Source of the DNA: Eleusine coracana subsp. coracana
Taxonomy: Eukaryota > Streptophyta > Magnoliopsida > Poales > Poaceae
Length of the DNA stretch: 64,000 bases
Reading direction: 5' to 3'
Assembly (NCBI GenBank): GCA_032690845.1
Contig: CM064417.1
Span: forward strand, 26,547,833 to 26,611,832
Each line of letters starts with the position of its first letter. The stretch's first letter is position 1. This document shows, one piece after another, positions 10,231 to 20,790 of this stretch. The notes under the pieces are model-generated. The model made no database searches. It was given only the letters and a program-made list of their open reading frames with translations, and was not told where the DNA came from. The position numbers were made by a program, and so were the translations under genes.

Positions 10231-12522
10231 ATGGCAAGTTCAGGATAGGACAAGGGCAAGGGTAAGATGCCTGAGAAGCCCAAGAGCCGGAAGAGGACTA
10301 GGCTAGACCCTGAGTTAGAGAGAGCAAGGACGGTTGCCAGGCACGTGGATGCCATGGAGGAGTCACGCAGGACACCAGGGACACGGCTGATCCTAGAGCC
10401 GTCTAGTAACACTCAGGGACTCAAGAGGAGTACCCGGCAGAGGATAGTGCTTGCCATAGGAGTCACTCCGACACCTTGATCGCAGAGTACTCCAGCTTCC
10501 CGTCAGGGGAGGTCGTCGAGACTAGCAGACCAAGATGCTTCAGGCAGTAGGAGGAGTCTGACGAGGAGATGTCAGAGGAGGAGACCTCAGAGTCAGGGTC
10601 TGAGGAGTCAGAGTCAGAGGAGGAGCAACCAGCATAGCCAGAGCGGACAGGACCCCAGAGGTCAGCTCACCAGGCAGGAGACCCGAGGTGCACCCGTGCA
10701 GTGTGCACGAGGAGGCTGCAAAGACTTGTTGAGGCAGCTGGAGAGCCAGACATACTTAAGGTTCCTGCAAAGGACCTTAAGGCACTACATCTCGTCTCCT
10801 TCAAGGAGTGGGTTCTAGTCCCCAGGGATCCCGCTGTAGGAGAGAGGTACTGGACAGGCCTCCACAGGAGGATAGGAGAGGAGTTGAGACGCTATCTCGC
10901 CATGAAAGGCAAGGATAAGGTGTTTGTGCCGCAGCAGTATACTACCTACCAGGCCATGAGGAGGGCCACTAGGACACACATGGAGCAGTATTTCACATAC
11001 TTGCCTGGTCTTATAGGTCACAGAGTTCTACAGGTTCAGAGAGGACATTGTCCTAGAGTTCTATGCTACACTGTGGATAGCTAGAGACCGCTCAGAGTTC
11101 TAGTTCTTGTTCAGAGGGCAGCCACAGCGTGTGACCAGGGGGGATCTCATTGCCAGTTTTGGTTTTCTTGCTTCAGACCTTAAGCTCTATAGGAGTGCCT
11201 ACCCGTCCCTCGAGCCACCTCGCAAACCACAGGGAGGCAAGCTACCTTCAGATGACATGGTGTCGATTGCCTATCCACCACCACACATCCCAGACTTTGA
11301 GAGAGGCCCTGCGAGACTCACCGCAGAGGCCAAGGTGGTTAGAGCGATAGTCACCAGGACTATCATCCCCAAGTCTGGCTACAGAGAGGAGTTCACACTA
11401 CTTCACCAGTGGGCTGTAGCAGCTATTCTGAGGACAGAGCAGTTTAACCTGACAGACCTACTGATTGGAGAGATGGAGGAGGTCATTTCTGAGAGAGTAG
11501 GAGGACGTCACTTGGTCTATGCCCCATACATTTGCTATCTTCTGAGGAGGATGGGCCTTGTGACAGAGGAGCAGTACGAGGCATTCCCTAAGGTGACCAC
11601 CAGCTATGCATCTCGAGTCCCCAGAGGATCGCAGTCAGCCTCGAGTCAACAAACAGGGGAGTAGGAGCCGGAGTCACCGCCCACTCATGAGCAGGCAGTT
11701 CATCCAGAGATGGTGGTTCCTGAGTTAGCCAACACTGGAGCACCTCCCCAGCCAACAGGTACTTAGTCAGAGGATGCTATCATTGTAGCAGTGCTTGTAG
11801 GACGCCTGAGTGAGTTCATTTAGAGCACACCTGAGGATAGACGTCAGATGATGGAGGTTATCAGGGGTCAGGCAGAGCTTCAGCAACAACAGATGATGAT
11901 GATGATGACCACCCTAATAGCCTAGATGGCAGAGGTGACTCAGAGGCAGGCAGGTCAGCAGCCAGGACCTTCAACACTTCCACAATTTCAACAGCTGACG
12001 ACTCACCCAGGACCCTTCACAGCTATTATGACAGCTCAGTCCAGTAGGTTGTCACACTCAGGGGTGTTACCGACCGGGGGAGCAGGACATACTTTCCCTC
12101 CAGTGACTCAGCTCTCCCCTATGTATACCTTCTCAGTATCTGCGTTGTTCACCTCACTGACACACTCTTCGACCACGCAGATGGTAGGACCTTCCACCTC
12201 CTAGCTACCAGTCAGGAGTCTGTTCTCAGACATAGTGCACACTACTCGTGCAGACTCCCAGCCAGCCCCAGAGACAGCTACAGCTCCACCTTCCACTGCT
12301 ACAGTCATCACTCTTACACCTCATGTAGCAGAGGATCTGGTCCACCGAGGCTACACTTAGGAGGACGTGGATGACCTTGCTCTTCTCTAGGCGACTGTTG
12401 CCGAGACATCCACGGTCCCACCAGCAGGGCAGGACAGAGGGTCTGAGTCGCCTGTAGACCTTGACTTCTTCGAGCAGTTGGATGCTCAGGCGGCACAGGA
12501 GCAGCCAGGAACAGAGCCTTGA
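10231..12522 (+). pseudogene. Extra ORF of the pol-less Copia element, plant-transposon-protein-like
   Basis: A gene of about 760 codons can be followed from ATG 10231 to TGA 12520 with two frameshifts (near 10475 and 11010-11035). Parts in order: basic Lys/Arg N-terminus, Glu/Ser-rich acidic stretch (about 10550-10630), a globular region (10701-11640) with DIVLEFYATLWIA, FLFRGQ and IASFGF motifs, then a long Gln/Pro/Ser/Thr-rich tail. From 11101 to 12519 the frame is interrupted eight times, always by TAG (11101, 11662, 11764, 11821, 11923, 12202, 12358, 12388). Three more TAGs lie earlier (10246, 10548, 10635). The EFYATL...LFRG...FGF pattern recalls the putative plant transposon protein families seen in Athila and SIRE relatives. 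Function unknown. Confidence 0.6.
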
Positions 12523-13190
12523 GAGGACGTCGCTGCATCACTTCCTTCGACCACGAGCGCGTAGATGTTCACTTTTCCACTTTTTGGTGCTTGTTGCCAA
12601 AGGGGGAGAAGCAGTCATAGGTCTAGGGGGAGTTGGAGTGTGATCCTGTGCGATCGAGAGTAGCTTGTATCTAGGGGGAGCATACGTGTACATTGGTATT
12701 GGGAGATAGATACATCTGGATCTTATTTTGATGGAGTTATTCGATGTTCATGGATTTTGATGAGTCATGGTTTTCATTCGCTTGTGTTTGACTCATCTTG
12801 ATCTCACTTGGTTTATTTTCATATATAGTGCTTTGTATTCCTTACTTATCCTGTATGCCTATATATGATTTCATGATAATGATTGCTTGTTCTTAATTCT
12901 TATGCATTGTCATGCTAACCTGTTGCATATCATCATTCATATCTTGCATTGCATGTCCTTATGCTTTTATTAAATATCTTCTTATGACATGCATGCATAT
13001 CATCTAGAGTGCGCCTTTCTTTCTTTTTCCTCTTAGCTCTTGATGATGCTTGTTTGAGTAGGATCTTGTGGGTTTCTCTCTTATGCTTTTGAGGTTCTTC
13101 TCGATCATAGTGTAGCTCTTTTAGCCTTGTTGTTCATTGATAAGATTATGATAAGTAGTGGTTGTCATCAATCACCAAAAAGGAGGAGAT
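12523..13190 (+). other. 3' non-coding region and polypurine tract of the pol-less Copia
   Basis: AT-rich. It contains three GGGGGAG blocks (about 12602, 12628, 12675) and a terminal purine tract (AAAAAGGAGGAGAT, about 13177-13190) immediately before the 3' LTR. There are no coding signs. Confidence 0.75.
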
Positions 13191-14892
13191 TGTAAGCTTC
13201 ATGACCATTGATGGAATCCCCAAGGTATGAATGTTTTGGTGATAGATGATAACTATGAAATTGTGGGCTAATATCTACATGAGTGTTGTCTATGTAGGAA
13301 TCATCTCTAAACTCTACTACAAATCATATGGATGATGGTTGCCTTGGCGATTGATGACAATGACCACAAGCATGGAGGCTTGTGAGCTTGATGGAGTCCA
13401 ATGGTTGATGGAGAAGGATCAAAGAGAAGGACAATCCTTGGAGCAAGTGTTGGAAACATTTGTCTAGTTGTTAGGGCTTTGAGTCCATAGGAAAAGCCGG
13501 ACTATCATGGGGTTCTAGGTCATTTCTCTTAGGTCATGTCTAGTCAGTGATGTGCAAGGTTGCTCGGTGAAATCATAGGCACTAGATGACAGTGGAGAAG
13601 CCAAGGAGCTATTCGGGGAAGCCGGGACATGAAGTCAAGCGAAGATGACAAGTTTCAGCTTCTGGACATAGTGACCGGATAGAGGGGTCAGTGGAGACCA
13701 AAATGTATGATCACTAGGAGGACAGAAAACCTAGAGAGAAGACTTATCAAGGAATCTATCTGTGCCAGGGACCATAGAGACCGGATGGATCGATCTACTG
13801 ACCGGACGGTCCGGTCAGTATGGGTGAAACATAGAGCAGAGAGGCAACTCTCTGGAGTCCGATAAGGATGCCCGACGCATCGGACTTGTCCGGCGAACAG
13901 AGAGACTGGACGGTCCGGTCTACTGATCGTACGGTCCGGTCAGTACAGGATTTCAGTAGGGCAGAGCCATTGGTGCTTAGATTTGTAGTGACTGGATGGT
14001 CCGGTTAGGCAGTGACCGGACAGTCCGGTCAGTAGGCCCAGAAAGCTGATTTCATGGAGCAACGGCTAGTTTGAGGTTGGAAGCCTATATAACTTTGTTG
14101 CTGGGGTCTTGGAGACCTCTCTTGGCCAGTGGAATACCTGAGAGCATTTGGTAAGGTCCAAAAGGAAAAGAGGAGAGCACTTAGAGGGGATATTGCATAT
14201 CTTGAGAGTGCTAGTGATAGTAACATGGAGTGATCTTACACATCTAAGGCTAGGTGTCCTTGAGGGTGTGATCTAGGTTGTTATTCTTAGTCTATGGTGA
14301 GACCTAGACCGGTTAGGTGTCGGTGATCGAGCCTATCGTGATTAGTAGTGAAGGCCGTCACACGTTTGTACACGGTTTGAGCCCACCGGTGAAAGGGGCA
14401 TCGCTAGTGAGCGCCCGTATCGGCTCGGGTAGTCTGGCAAGTTCTCGAGGGAGGCGAGCTTATGCCTTGGTGGCAGCGGTGACGCGTACCGTGTCTTCAC
14501 TCCGGGAGTGATTGCGGGCTCGTGGGCGAGAACTCCACATGGTGGCAGGAGGCACCAAGACTTTGACGGGAGTGGTCCAACGAGGAGTAGGGAAAGGCGC
14601 CATCCTTCCGAGACCTCAGTAAAAAATCATGAGCATTCCTTGACCCCCTCTTTATTATTCCGCATTTGTGTGCTCTAGTTGATAGGGTGACTTGTGGCTT
14701 GCATAGGCTAGTGTGTTTAGCTTCCGCGTTGTGTTTTGCATCATGAACACTAGCATGCATAGGGTCTTGGCCTACTAGAACTGTTTAGGTTGCAATGCTT
14801 ATCGGGTTCTAGTGGTGTGAAATTGAAGTATTTGGATTTGTGGTCGGCTCCCGATTCACCCCCCCCTCTCGGTAGGCCTTTCAGTCCTTTCA
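13191..14892 (+). repeat. 3' LTR of the pol-less Copia element
   Basis: 1702 bp, TG...CA. It is complete at its right end (C run, CTCTCGG, CCTTTCA) and is followed by TSD CCATG. TATA box at 14086-14092. A cluster of GACCGGACGGTCCGGTC-type palindromes lies at 13660-14040. It differs from the 5' copy by several percent by eye, so this insertion is older than elements B and D. Confidence 0.92.
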
Positions 14893-15426
14893 CCATGTTG
14901 CGTCACGCTCGTTTAGCGGGACACATCTTCCACAGGAACACTGAGGCTCGTGTCATTGATGAATTATGAGGGTACATGTCTACATAGCACCGACTGACAC
15001 AAAGGCCAAGGCGGTAGGACCCGCTGGAGTCGAAGACCACGCCACTGGCCAAACCTGCCCCGGCGCTATGTGACAGAGGCAATATGAATAGAACCCACCT
15101 CTCTCTCTCTCTCTCTCTCCTTGTAACGTTGGCCAAGCCCTTGAAATATAAAAGGGAGGCCTTCTTCTTCCTAAAAGGAGGATAGAAAGAAAGACCACAC
15201 ACTCACTCACGCATTCACGAGCAATCTGAGACTTGGAGACTCCTCTTCTCTCGCCACCAGTGTACGCCCTACCCTGTGTAAGTAACACGAGCAGACCCAA
15301 GAACTTGATGTAGGGGGCTTCCCCGAACCAATATAGTCCCAGTGTCCTCTTGCATTGCCATCACCGAACTTCTACGCGCATCCTCTAGAACAAATTCTAC
15401 TAGCCGGTGATCTAAACACCTACAGT

Positions 15427-15445
15427 TGGCGCGCCAGGAAGGGGA
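15427..15445 (+). other. Primer-binding site of the Tat element
   Basis: TGGCGCGCCAGGAAGGGGA begins two bases after the 5' LTR end. This is the form of tRNA-primed site used by many Tat/gypsy elements of grasses, probably tRNA-Arg (tRNA identity inferred). Confidence 0.75.
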
Positions 15446-15523
15446 TTTTTGCACGTTCCACTCCATAACCACCTTCTCATTCAGATGGCTACTTTCTCCA
15501 CCTTCTGAGGTTCTGGCACCAGC

Positions 15524-16900
15524 GTGTTCTTCGGGAGCCTGGAGTTTGTCGCCACAGCGGATCAAAAGCTATTATGCGTTAGCATTCCTACCCCCATGCC
15601 GCCTCCAGCCCCTACGCCCGCCATCAAGGTGTCGCGTCCTTGGTGGCTGGAGAACTTGGGCCACACGCCGGGTTTAGTCATTACGAGGGACGGGGCGTTA
15701 GAACTCGCTGACGAGTCGCTCCTTGATCCCATTGCGGCAACTGCAGCCATCGCCGACGAGGAGATGCATGCGTCTCACCTCGAGCCGGCCAGACCCGGCC
15801 CCCTTGGCCACTTCGTGCTGTCAACCAACTACGGAGACCAGCTGTGGCGCCACATGGAGCGGTACCTGGGCCCCAATCTGACCCAGGACGACCTCCGAGG
15901 TGTGGCGTTCGCCCTAGCGAACGTTCATGGCCAACTGCTCGGGGGTGAACCCATCCCCCCGGGGCACCTCAACCAAAACATCCCAGACGGCCTCCCGTAC
16001 GGCCTGCAATATCGCATGGGAGTTTCAGAACCTCACCATTCTTTAGGGCATCCCGATAGCCACGAACCCCCGGTTCGTGGGGGCAATCGATCGCCCCGAC
16101 GAGTCCTTCTTTAACCTCCTCGATGCGGGGGCCCATGAGTAATCCTACTATGATTGTGATAGTTGTGCCAGAAGCTACGACCTCCCCGCGCGAATGCCAT
16201 ATGGTGTAGCTCACGCCCGTGATGGCCGCGGGAGGTGCCGAAAACTCAACGGCTGGAGCGAGGGCGAACACTGAAACCTGCGCCCCGGCGAACCCGGTAG
16301 CGGGTGCAAGGGCGGGGAAACGCTCTTCAATGTCCCCGTCACTCTGGCCAGGGAACCGCCACTCGTACCTCACATAGAGGGCCCTCAACAAAGGCTGAGG
16401 GCGAGACGAGTGGAGCTGGAAGGAACCTGGCGGTAGTTGGAAAATGAGAAGGAAGCAATAGACCGCGAGCTGGCTCGTTCTGGCACGGGCGGGCGCGCTC
16501 ACGCCATGGCTCGCGACGTTAACCAACGCATCGTCAACGACGAGCAAGGGCCCTCGCAGTTCACCCGGGTAGGGCAGAACATAGCCACGGTTGTCACGCT
16601 ACTCCAGACCCTTCCCAAACCCGCGATGCTCGAGGCCCAACAAGCTTAGCGGGAAGTCACGGCTCTTCTTGCCAAGGCCGTCGAACTCCAGGCAGAAAGT
16701 TTGCTGAGCTGTGCCGCTCAGTCCAGCCAACAAGTTTCCACATCCCGACATGCCGGTGGAGGCAACCTCGTGGGTTCATAGCAACCCACAGTCCAGCAAG
16801 CACCCCCGGCTGGGGCCGCACCCAGAAAAAGCCATGGTAGATGATCGAGTCGGGCCCTACTGCGATGCGCGTCATACATCAGGGCACACCGACTCGAAAG
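15524..16900 (+). pseudogene. Tat gag N-terminal region, decayed
   Basis: GC-rich sequence downstream of the primer-binding site. The first 196-codon frame (15524-16114) has a Pro/Ala-rich start and VLSTNYGDQLWRHMERYL. Downstream, stops and frame changes accumulate (short frames at 16437-16649 and 16711-16911). The position just ahead of the capsid domain and the base composition support it as the poorly conserved N-terminal part of Tat gag. No precise function can be assigned. Confidence 0.6.
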
Positions 16901-16907
16901 CGAGTGG

Positions 16908-17900
16908 ATGAACAAAGAAAGGGGTTGCCAACCACACCACAGTGGTCGGTACAACAACACTGACAAGGAGAGGAGCTGGAGCCCGAGTCCCCTTGGGCTG
17001 CGGGTCTTCAGCTCGCGCATCCGAAGCGCCGAGTTCCCCGAGCGCTTTCGAGCGCCCGCGACTGTCACCAAGTATGCGATTGAGATCGATCTCGGGATCT
17101 GGCTCGAGGATTATCACCTTGCCTACCAAGTGGGGGGAGCTACCGACGACCTCGCCATCATTCATAATCTGCCGCTCTATCTCGTTGCCTCGGCGCGAGC
17201 TTGGCTTGAGCACCTCCCCAAGGGCCAAATCTCCAACTGGTCTGACTTGAGAGACATCTTTGTCTGCAACTTCCTGGGGACTTATGTCCACACAGGCAAC
17301 CCCTGGGATTTCAAGAACTGCCGGCAGAAGACCGGCGAGTCCCTTTGGGACTACATCTGGCACTTCAGCAAGAAGTGCAATGAGTTGCCCAATGTGGGTG
17401 ACACTAACATTGTTGGTACCTTCCTCTCAGGCACTACATCCGAGCAGCTCATTCATGAGCTGGGCCGTAAGGGCTTACACACGGCTCTGAGAGTGCGTGG
17501 GGGCAGTCCTAAACCGAACCCCTGAGAATAAGGGCAAAGGCAAGCGGGACAAAGGAGCCGATGAGGACGCCTCCAATCGCCCAAAAAAGAGAAAGAACGA
17601 GTTGTGGACTGGGTGTGACCCTGTCGTGGGCTCCGTCGAAGCCCGTGCTCGGGGAGTCTCTAAACCACTTCGAGAAGAAGTGGAACGGACCGTGCCCCAA
17701 GCATGGTTTCCCCATCGAGCACCTCCTCAAGGACTGTTCCATGATGAAGAAGTTCTTTCGAGAGGAGGCGAAGAAGGGAGAACCAGAGAAAGCAGCAGAG
17801 CCGGGGGTCCAGAAACTTGCGCACGATGATGACGAACAAGGGGGACCGGTGTTCCCCTGCCCCAAAGCATGCTATATGATCTTCACAGGGCCCGAGGCCT
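16908..17900 (+). pseudogene. Tat gag capsid domain and remnant of nucleocapsid
   Basis: Retrotransposon gag capsid domain of the Tat type. Recognisable in order: FPERFRAPATVTKYA, GIWLEDYHLA, GGATDDLAIIHNLPL, ARAWLEHLPKG, NWSDLRDIFVCNFLGTY, ESLWDYIWHFSKKCNELPN and GTTSEQLIHELGRKG (16908 to about 17490). A frameshift near 17490 passes the frame to 17561-17902, where a vestigial zinc region (CPKHGFPIEHLLKDC) and the pre-protease linker follow, ending at TGA 17900. Capsid polymerisation and RNA packaging would be its role in an intact element. Confidence 0.85.
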
Positions 17901-17959
17901 GAGGGAGCCAACGCACGGCCAAGGTCGAGCGTCATGAAGTCTTCGCGGTCGAGCTGGGC

Positions 17960-18371
17960 ATGCCGTCCTTCCTCACGTGGACTGACCTGCCGATAACTTT
18001 CGATCAGTCAGACCATCCCTTTCACGTGCCACGGCCAAGTCAGTACCAGCTCATGGTCGACACCATCATTACTGAGGTCCAGCTCATGAAGGTGATGATG
18101 GACGGAGGCAGCTGCATCAACATCTTATACACTGATACCCTCAATCTGCTGGGGATTGATCGGTCATGTCTCCGGCCGGCTAGCGCCATTCCACAGGATC
18201 CTTCCCGGGAGACAGGCCGTACCGCTCGGGTGGATTAGTTTGCCCGTGACCTTTGAAACTCCGTCCAACTTCAGGACCGAGACCCTCACCTTCAAGGTGG
18301 TTGACTTCCCGGGTGCATATCACGCTCTCCTCGGGCGAGCTTGCTACGCCCAGTTCATGGCGATCCCCAAC
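17960..18371 (+). pseudogene. Tat aspartic protease, interrupted by element A
   Basis: Retropepsin-like fragment with active-site motif MMDGGSCINILY (about 18094-18130; DGG in place of DTG/DSG, as in many gypsy elements). The fold continues after a frameshift near 18175 (LPVTFETPSNFR, then YHALLGRACYAQFMAIPN) to 18371. There the minus-strand element A is inserted. The next Tat codons (YTYLKLKM) are found at 25060. Confidence 0.83.
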
Positions 18372-19295
18372 TAATGTGAACAAGGGTTCCTGATCTTCCG
18401 AAAGGTTATGCTAAATCTTTATTTGGACGAAGTCGAAACATAAATCGATCCGGCTTCTAAACAACATGTTCAGAACCCCACAACCGCAGCACAACTTCTC
18501 CTCTGGTTATCAACCATCCAAGGACGATTGACCTCGCTGAGAACGCTAATCCCTGCCTACGAATCAAGAACACAAGCAAGAACAAAGAAGAATGCAACAC
18601 AATTGCAGATGAATGATTAAGTTCATGAAGTTGGGATCTCACAAACCGATGAACAACAATACTATTTATGAATAAAATTAATCTAAGCAAAACCCAAACA
18701 CTAATGGTGCGGTGGTGGCTGTATATGAAGACCCTAGGGTCATGCAAGACCCTCTAGACGCACCCCTAATTAGGCTCAACTGGATACAAAGCCCAAAGGC
18801 CAAAAATAGGTGACGCAACACCGACATAGATTCTGTATCCTGTCTTGTTTTGATGATTCCTGATGACTTCTAACTAATTTTAACATATGACTGGAGGCAT
18901 TGGAAAGGTCTTCTTGTTATCTTTCTGTGCATATGTAGAACGTCCCAATCTGAGTCCGTATGAGTCCTGAGCGTCCATTTTAGTACAGACTGGTCCTGGG
19001 CCCTGAAACAGACTCGAAGTCGGTTTTGATTGGGCCTCCACCTTGGCTTCCAAGTCCTTGCTGGTCCTCCATGTTCCCAAATCCTTCTCCCATCATCTGC
19101 TGGTCCTCTCTATGGTTTCTAATCATAATATAATCATTAGGTAGCAAACCATTCTCAAAAGTAACATATAACAAAAAACGTAGGAACGAGCTCACCTCTA
19201 AATTTAGTCGTCGTGTACGAGCTCTAGTCATTGGACCTTGCAAGTCCAGAATTGGAGGAGTGCTGTGTCTATCCATTGGAGTGATGTCCTAATCA
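18372..19295 (-). repeat. 3' LTR of element A
   Basis: 924 bp, reading on the minus strand TGATTAGGACATCACTCC... and ending near TTCACATTA at 18372; C-to-T type changes have altered the canonical ends. On the minus strand it carries the family's pol extension (GPMTRAR) and a TATATA promoter near 18715-18725. A polypurine tract (minus strand, AAGAGGGGGAGG, at about 19296-19312) abuts it. Confidence 0.9.
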
Positions 19296-20790
19296 TCCTC
19301 CCCCTCTTGAAGTGGAGTTGTCCTCGACTCAAGCTTATCCTCTTCTCCCAAGTATGGTTTCAAATCTGAAATGTTAAAAGTAGGACTAACCCCGAACTCG
19401 GGAGGCAACTTAAGTTTGTATGCATTATCATTAATCTTCTCAACTATTTTGAATGGACCATAAGCTCTAGGAATTAATTTAGACTTTCTCAAGTGTAACC
19501 ACACTAAATCTCCAACGTCAAGCTTTATTTCTTTTCTACCTTTACTACTAGTAGTTTTATACTTTTCATTCATCTTTTCAATGCTAAGTCTAGTGATCTC
19601 ATGTAGTTGTAAAATAAATTCAGCACGCTCCTTTGCATCAACATGAACTCTCTCATTAATAGGTAGAGGAAGTATATCAACTGGAGTACGGGGATCAAAA
19701 CCATACACTACCTTGAAGGGATTTACCTTGGTAGTAGAATGTGTTGCCCGATTATAAGCAAACTCAACATGAGCCAAACATTCTTCCCATAGCTTTAAAT
19801 TTTTCTTCAAAATAGCTCTCAACATAGTGCCCAAAGTGCGGTTCACCACCTCAGTTTGTCCATCAGTTTATGGGTGACAAGTTTTAGAAAACAGCAACTT
19901 TGTACCCAAATTATTCCAAAGCGTGCGCCAAAAGTGACTCAAGAATTTTGCATCACGATCTGAAACAATAGTAGAAGTCATACCATGCAAACATACAATT
20001 TCTTTGAAAAAGAGGTCAGCAATATGACTAGCATCATCGGTCTTATGACATGGTATAAAGTGTGCCATCTTAGAAAATCTATCCACAACAACAAAAATGC
20101 TATCACTCCCCCTCTTAGTCCTAGGCAGTCCTAAAACAAAGTCCATAGAAATATCCGCCCAAGAAATAGAAGGAATATGTATAAACCATGTGGATTCAAG
20201 CAAGACTTAGCTTTTTGACATGTAGTGCAGCAAGCAACAAAATGCTCAATATCTTTCCTCATCCTTGGCCAAAACAAGTGTGTGGCCAAAATATCCTTCA
20301 TCTTCTTAGCACCAAAATGACTCATCAATCCACCTCCATGCGCCTCCTATAAAAACAAAAGACGAACGGAACCAACTGGAATGCATAGGCGGTTAGCTCT
20401 AAACAAGAATCCATCATTGAACACAAATTTGTTCCAAGCACAACCTTCTTTACATTATAGCATTACATCCTTAAAATCAGCATATTTAGCATATTGTTCT
20501 TTCATTGCCTCAAGTCCAAAAATTCTACAATCAAGGTGAAACAACAAAGTATAGCGCCTAGATAAAGCATCAGCTATCACATTATCCTTCCTTTTCTTAT
20601 GTTTAATAATATAAGGAAAAAATCAATAAACTTAACCCATTTAGCATGTCTATAGTTCAAATTGCATTATGAGCGAATATACTTAAGCGATTCATGATCA
20701 GAATGAATAACAAATTCTTTGGGCAACAAATAATGATGCCACTTCTCTAAGGAATGTACAGGAGCATATAATTCCTTATCATAAGGAACA
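19296..20790 (-). pseudogene. RNase H end and integrase of element A
   Basis: Minus strand. After the deletion junction near 20790 the product resumes in RNase H (YLLPKEFVIHSDHESLKYI). It then shows the integrase zinc region (GLMSHFGAKKMKDILATHLFWPRMR ... CTTCQKAKS, split here into short runs), the core (DISMDFVLGLPRTKRG, VSDRDAKFLSHFW) and the C-terminal GPY/F-type region (RAYGPFKIVEKINDNAYKL) near the LTR. Stops and frame changes at about 19860 and 20200 break it. Integrase would insert element cDNA into host chromatin, but this copy is dead. Confidence 0.85.

Larger units (their letters stand above)
4723..14892 (+). mobile_element. Non-autonomous Copia element: gag plus extra ORF, no pol
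   Basis: Terminal repeats begin TGTAAGCTTC and the element is flanked by TSD CCATG at 4718-4722 and 14893-14897. The total length is 10,170 bp. The order is 5' LTR, decayed gag with two zinc knuckles, a non-coding leader, a second ORF (10231-12522), purine tracts and 3' LTR. I find no protease, integrase, RT or RNase H motif between the LTRs. The gag is SIRE/Maximus-like. The end of the 5' LTR and the primer-binding site are missing, so this copy cannot replicate now. It probably moved using enzymes of an autonomous relative. Confidence 0.92.
4238..15424 (+). repeat. Tat 5' LTR, split by a Copia insertion
   Basis: The LTR is present as 4238-4722 and 14898-15424 (about 1012 bp together). The 3' LTR at 59110 runs uninterrupted across the same point (near 59626), giving a natural empty site. 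The TATA box (TATAAAA, 15147-15153) follows a short CT microsatellite (15099-15119). The LTR ends ACA at 15424, just before the primer-binding site. Confidence 0.92.

Noticed and set aside
10231..12522. Reassigned or read-through TAG codon in the extra ORF
   Set aside because: TAG stops also hit Gln positions in unrelated gag and RT genes here, and grass nuclear genes use the standard code, so decay explains it better.
15427..15445. tRNA gene fragment
   Set aside because: Only the short primer-binding complement is present, with no tRNA cloverleaf around it; the same holds for the other primer sites.
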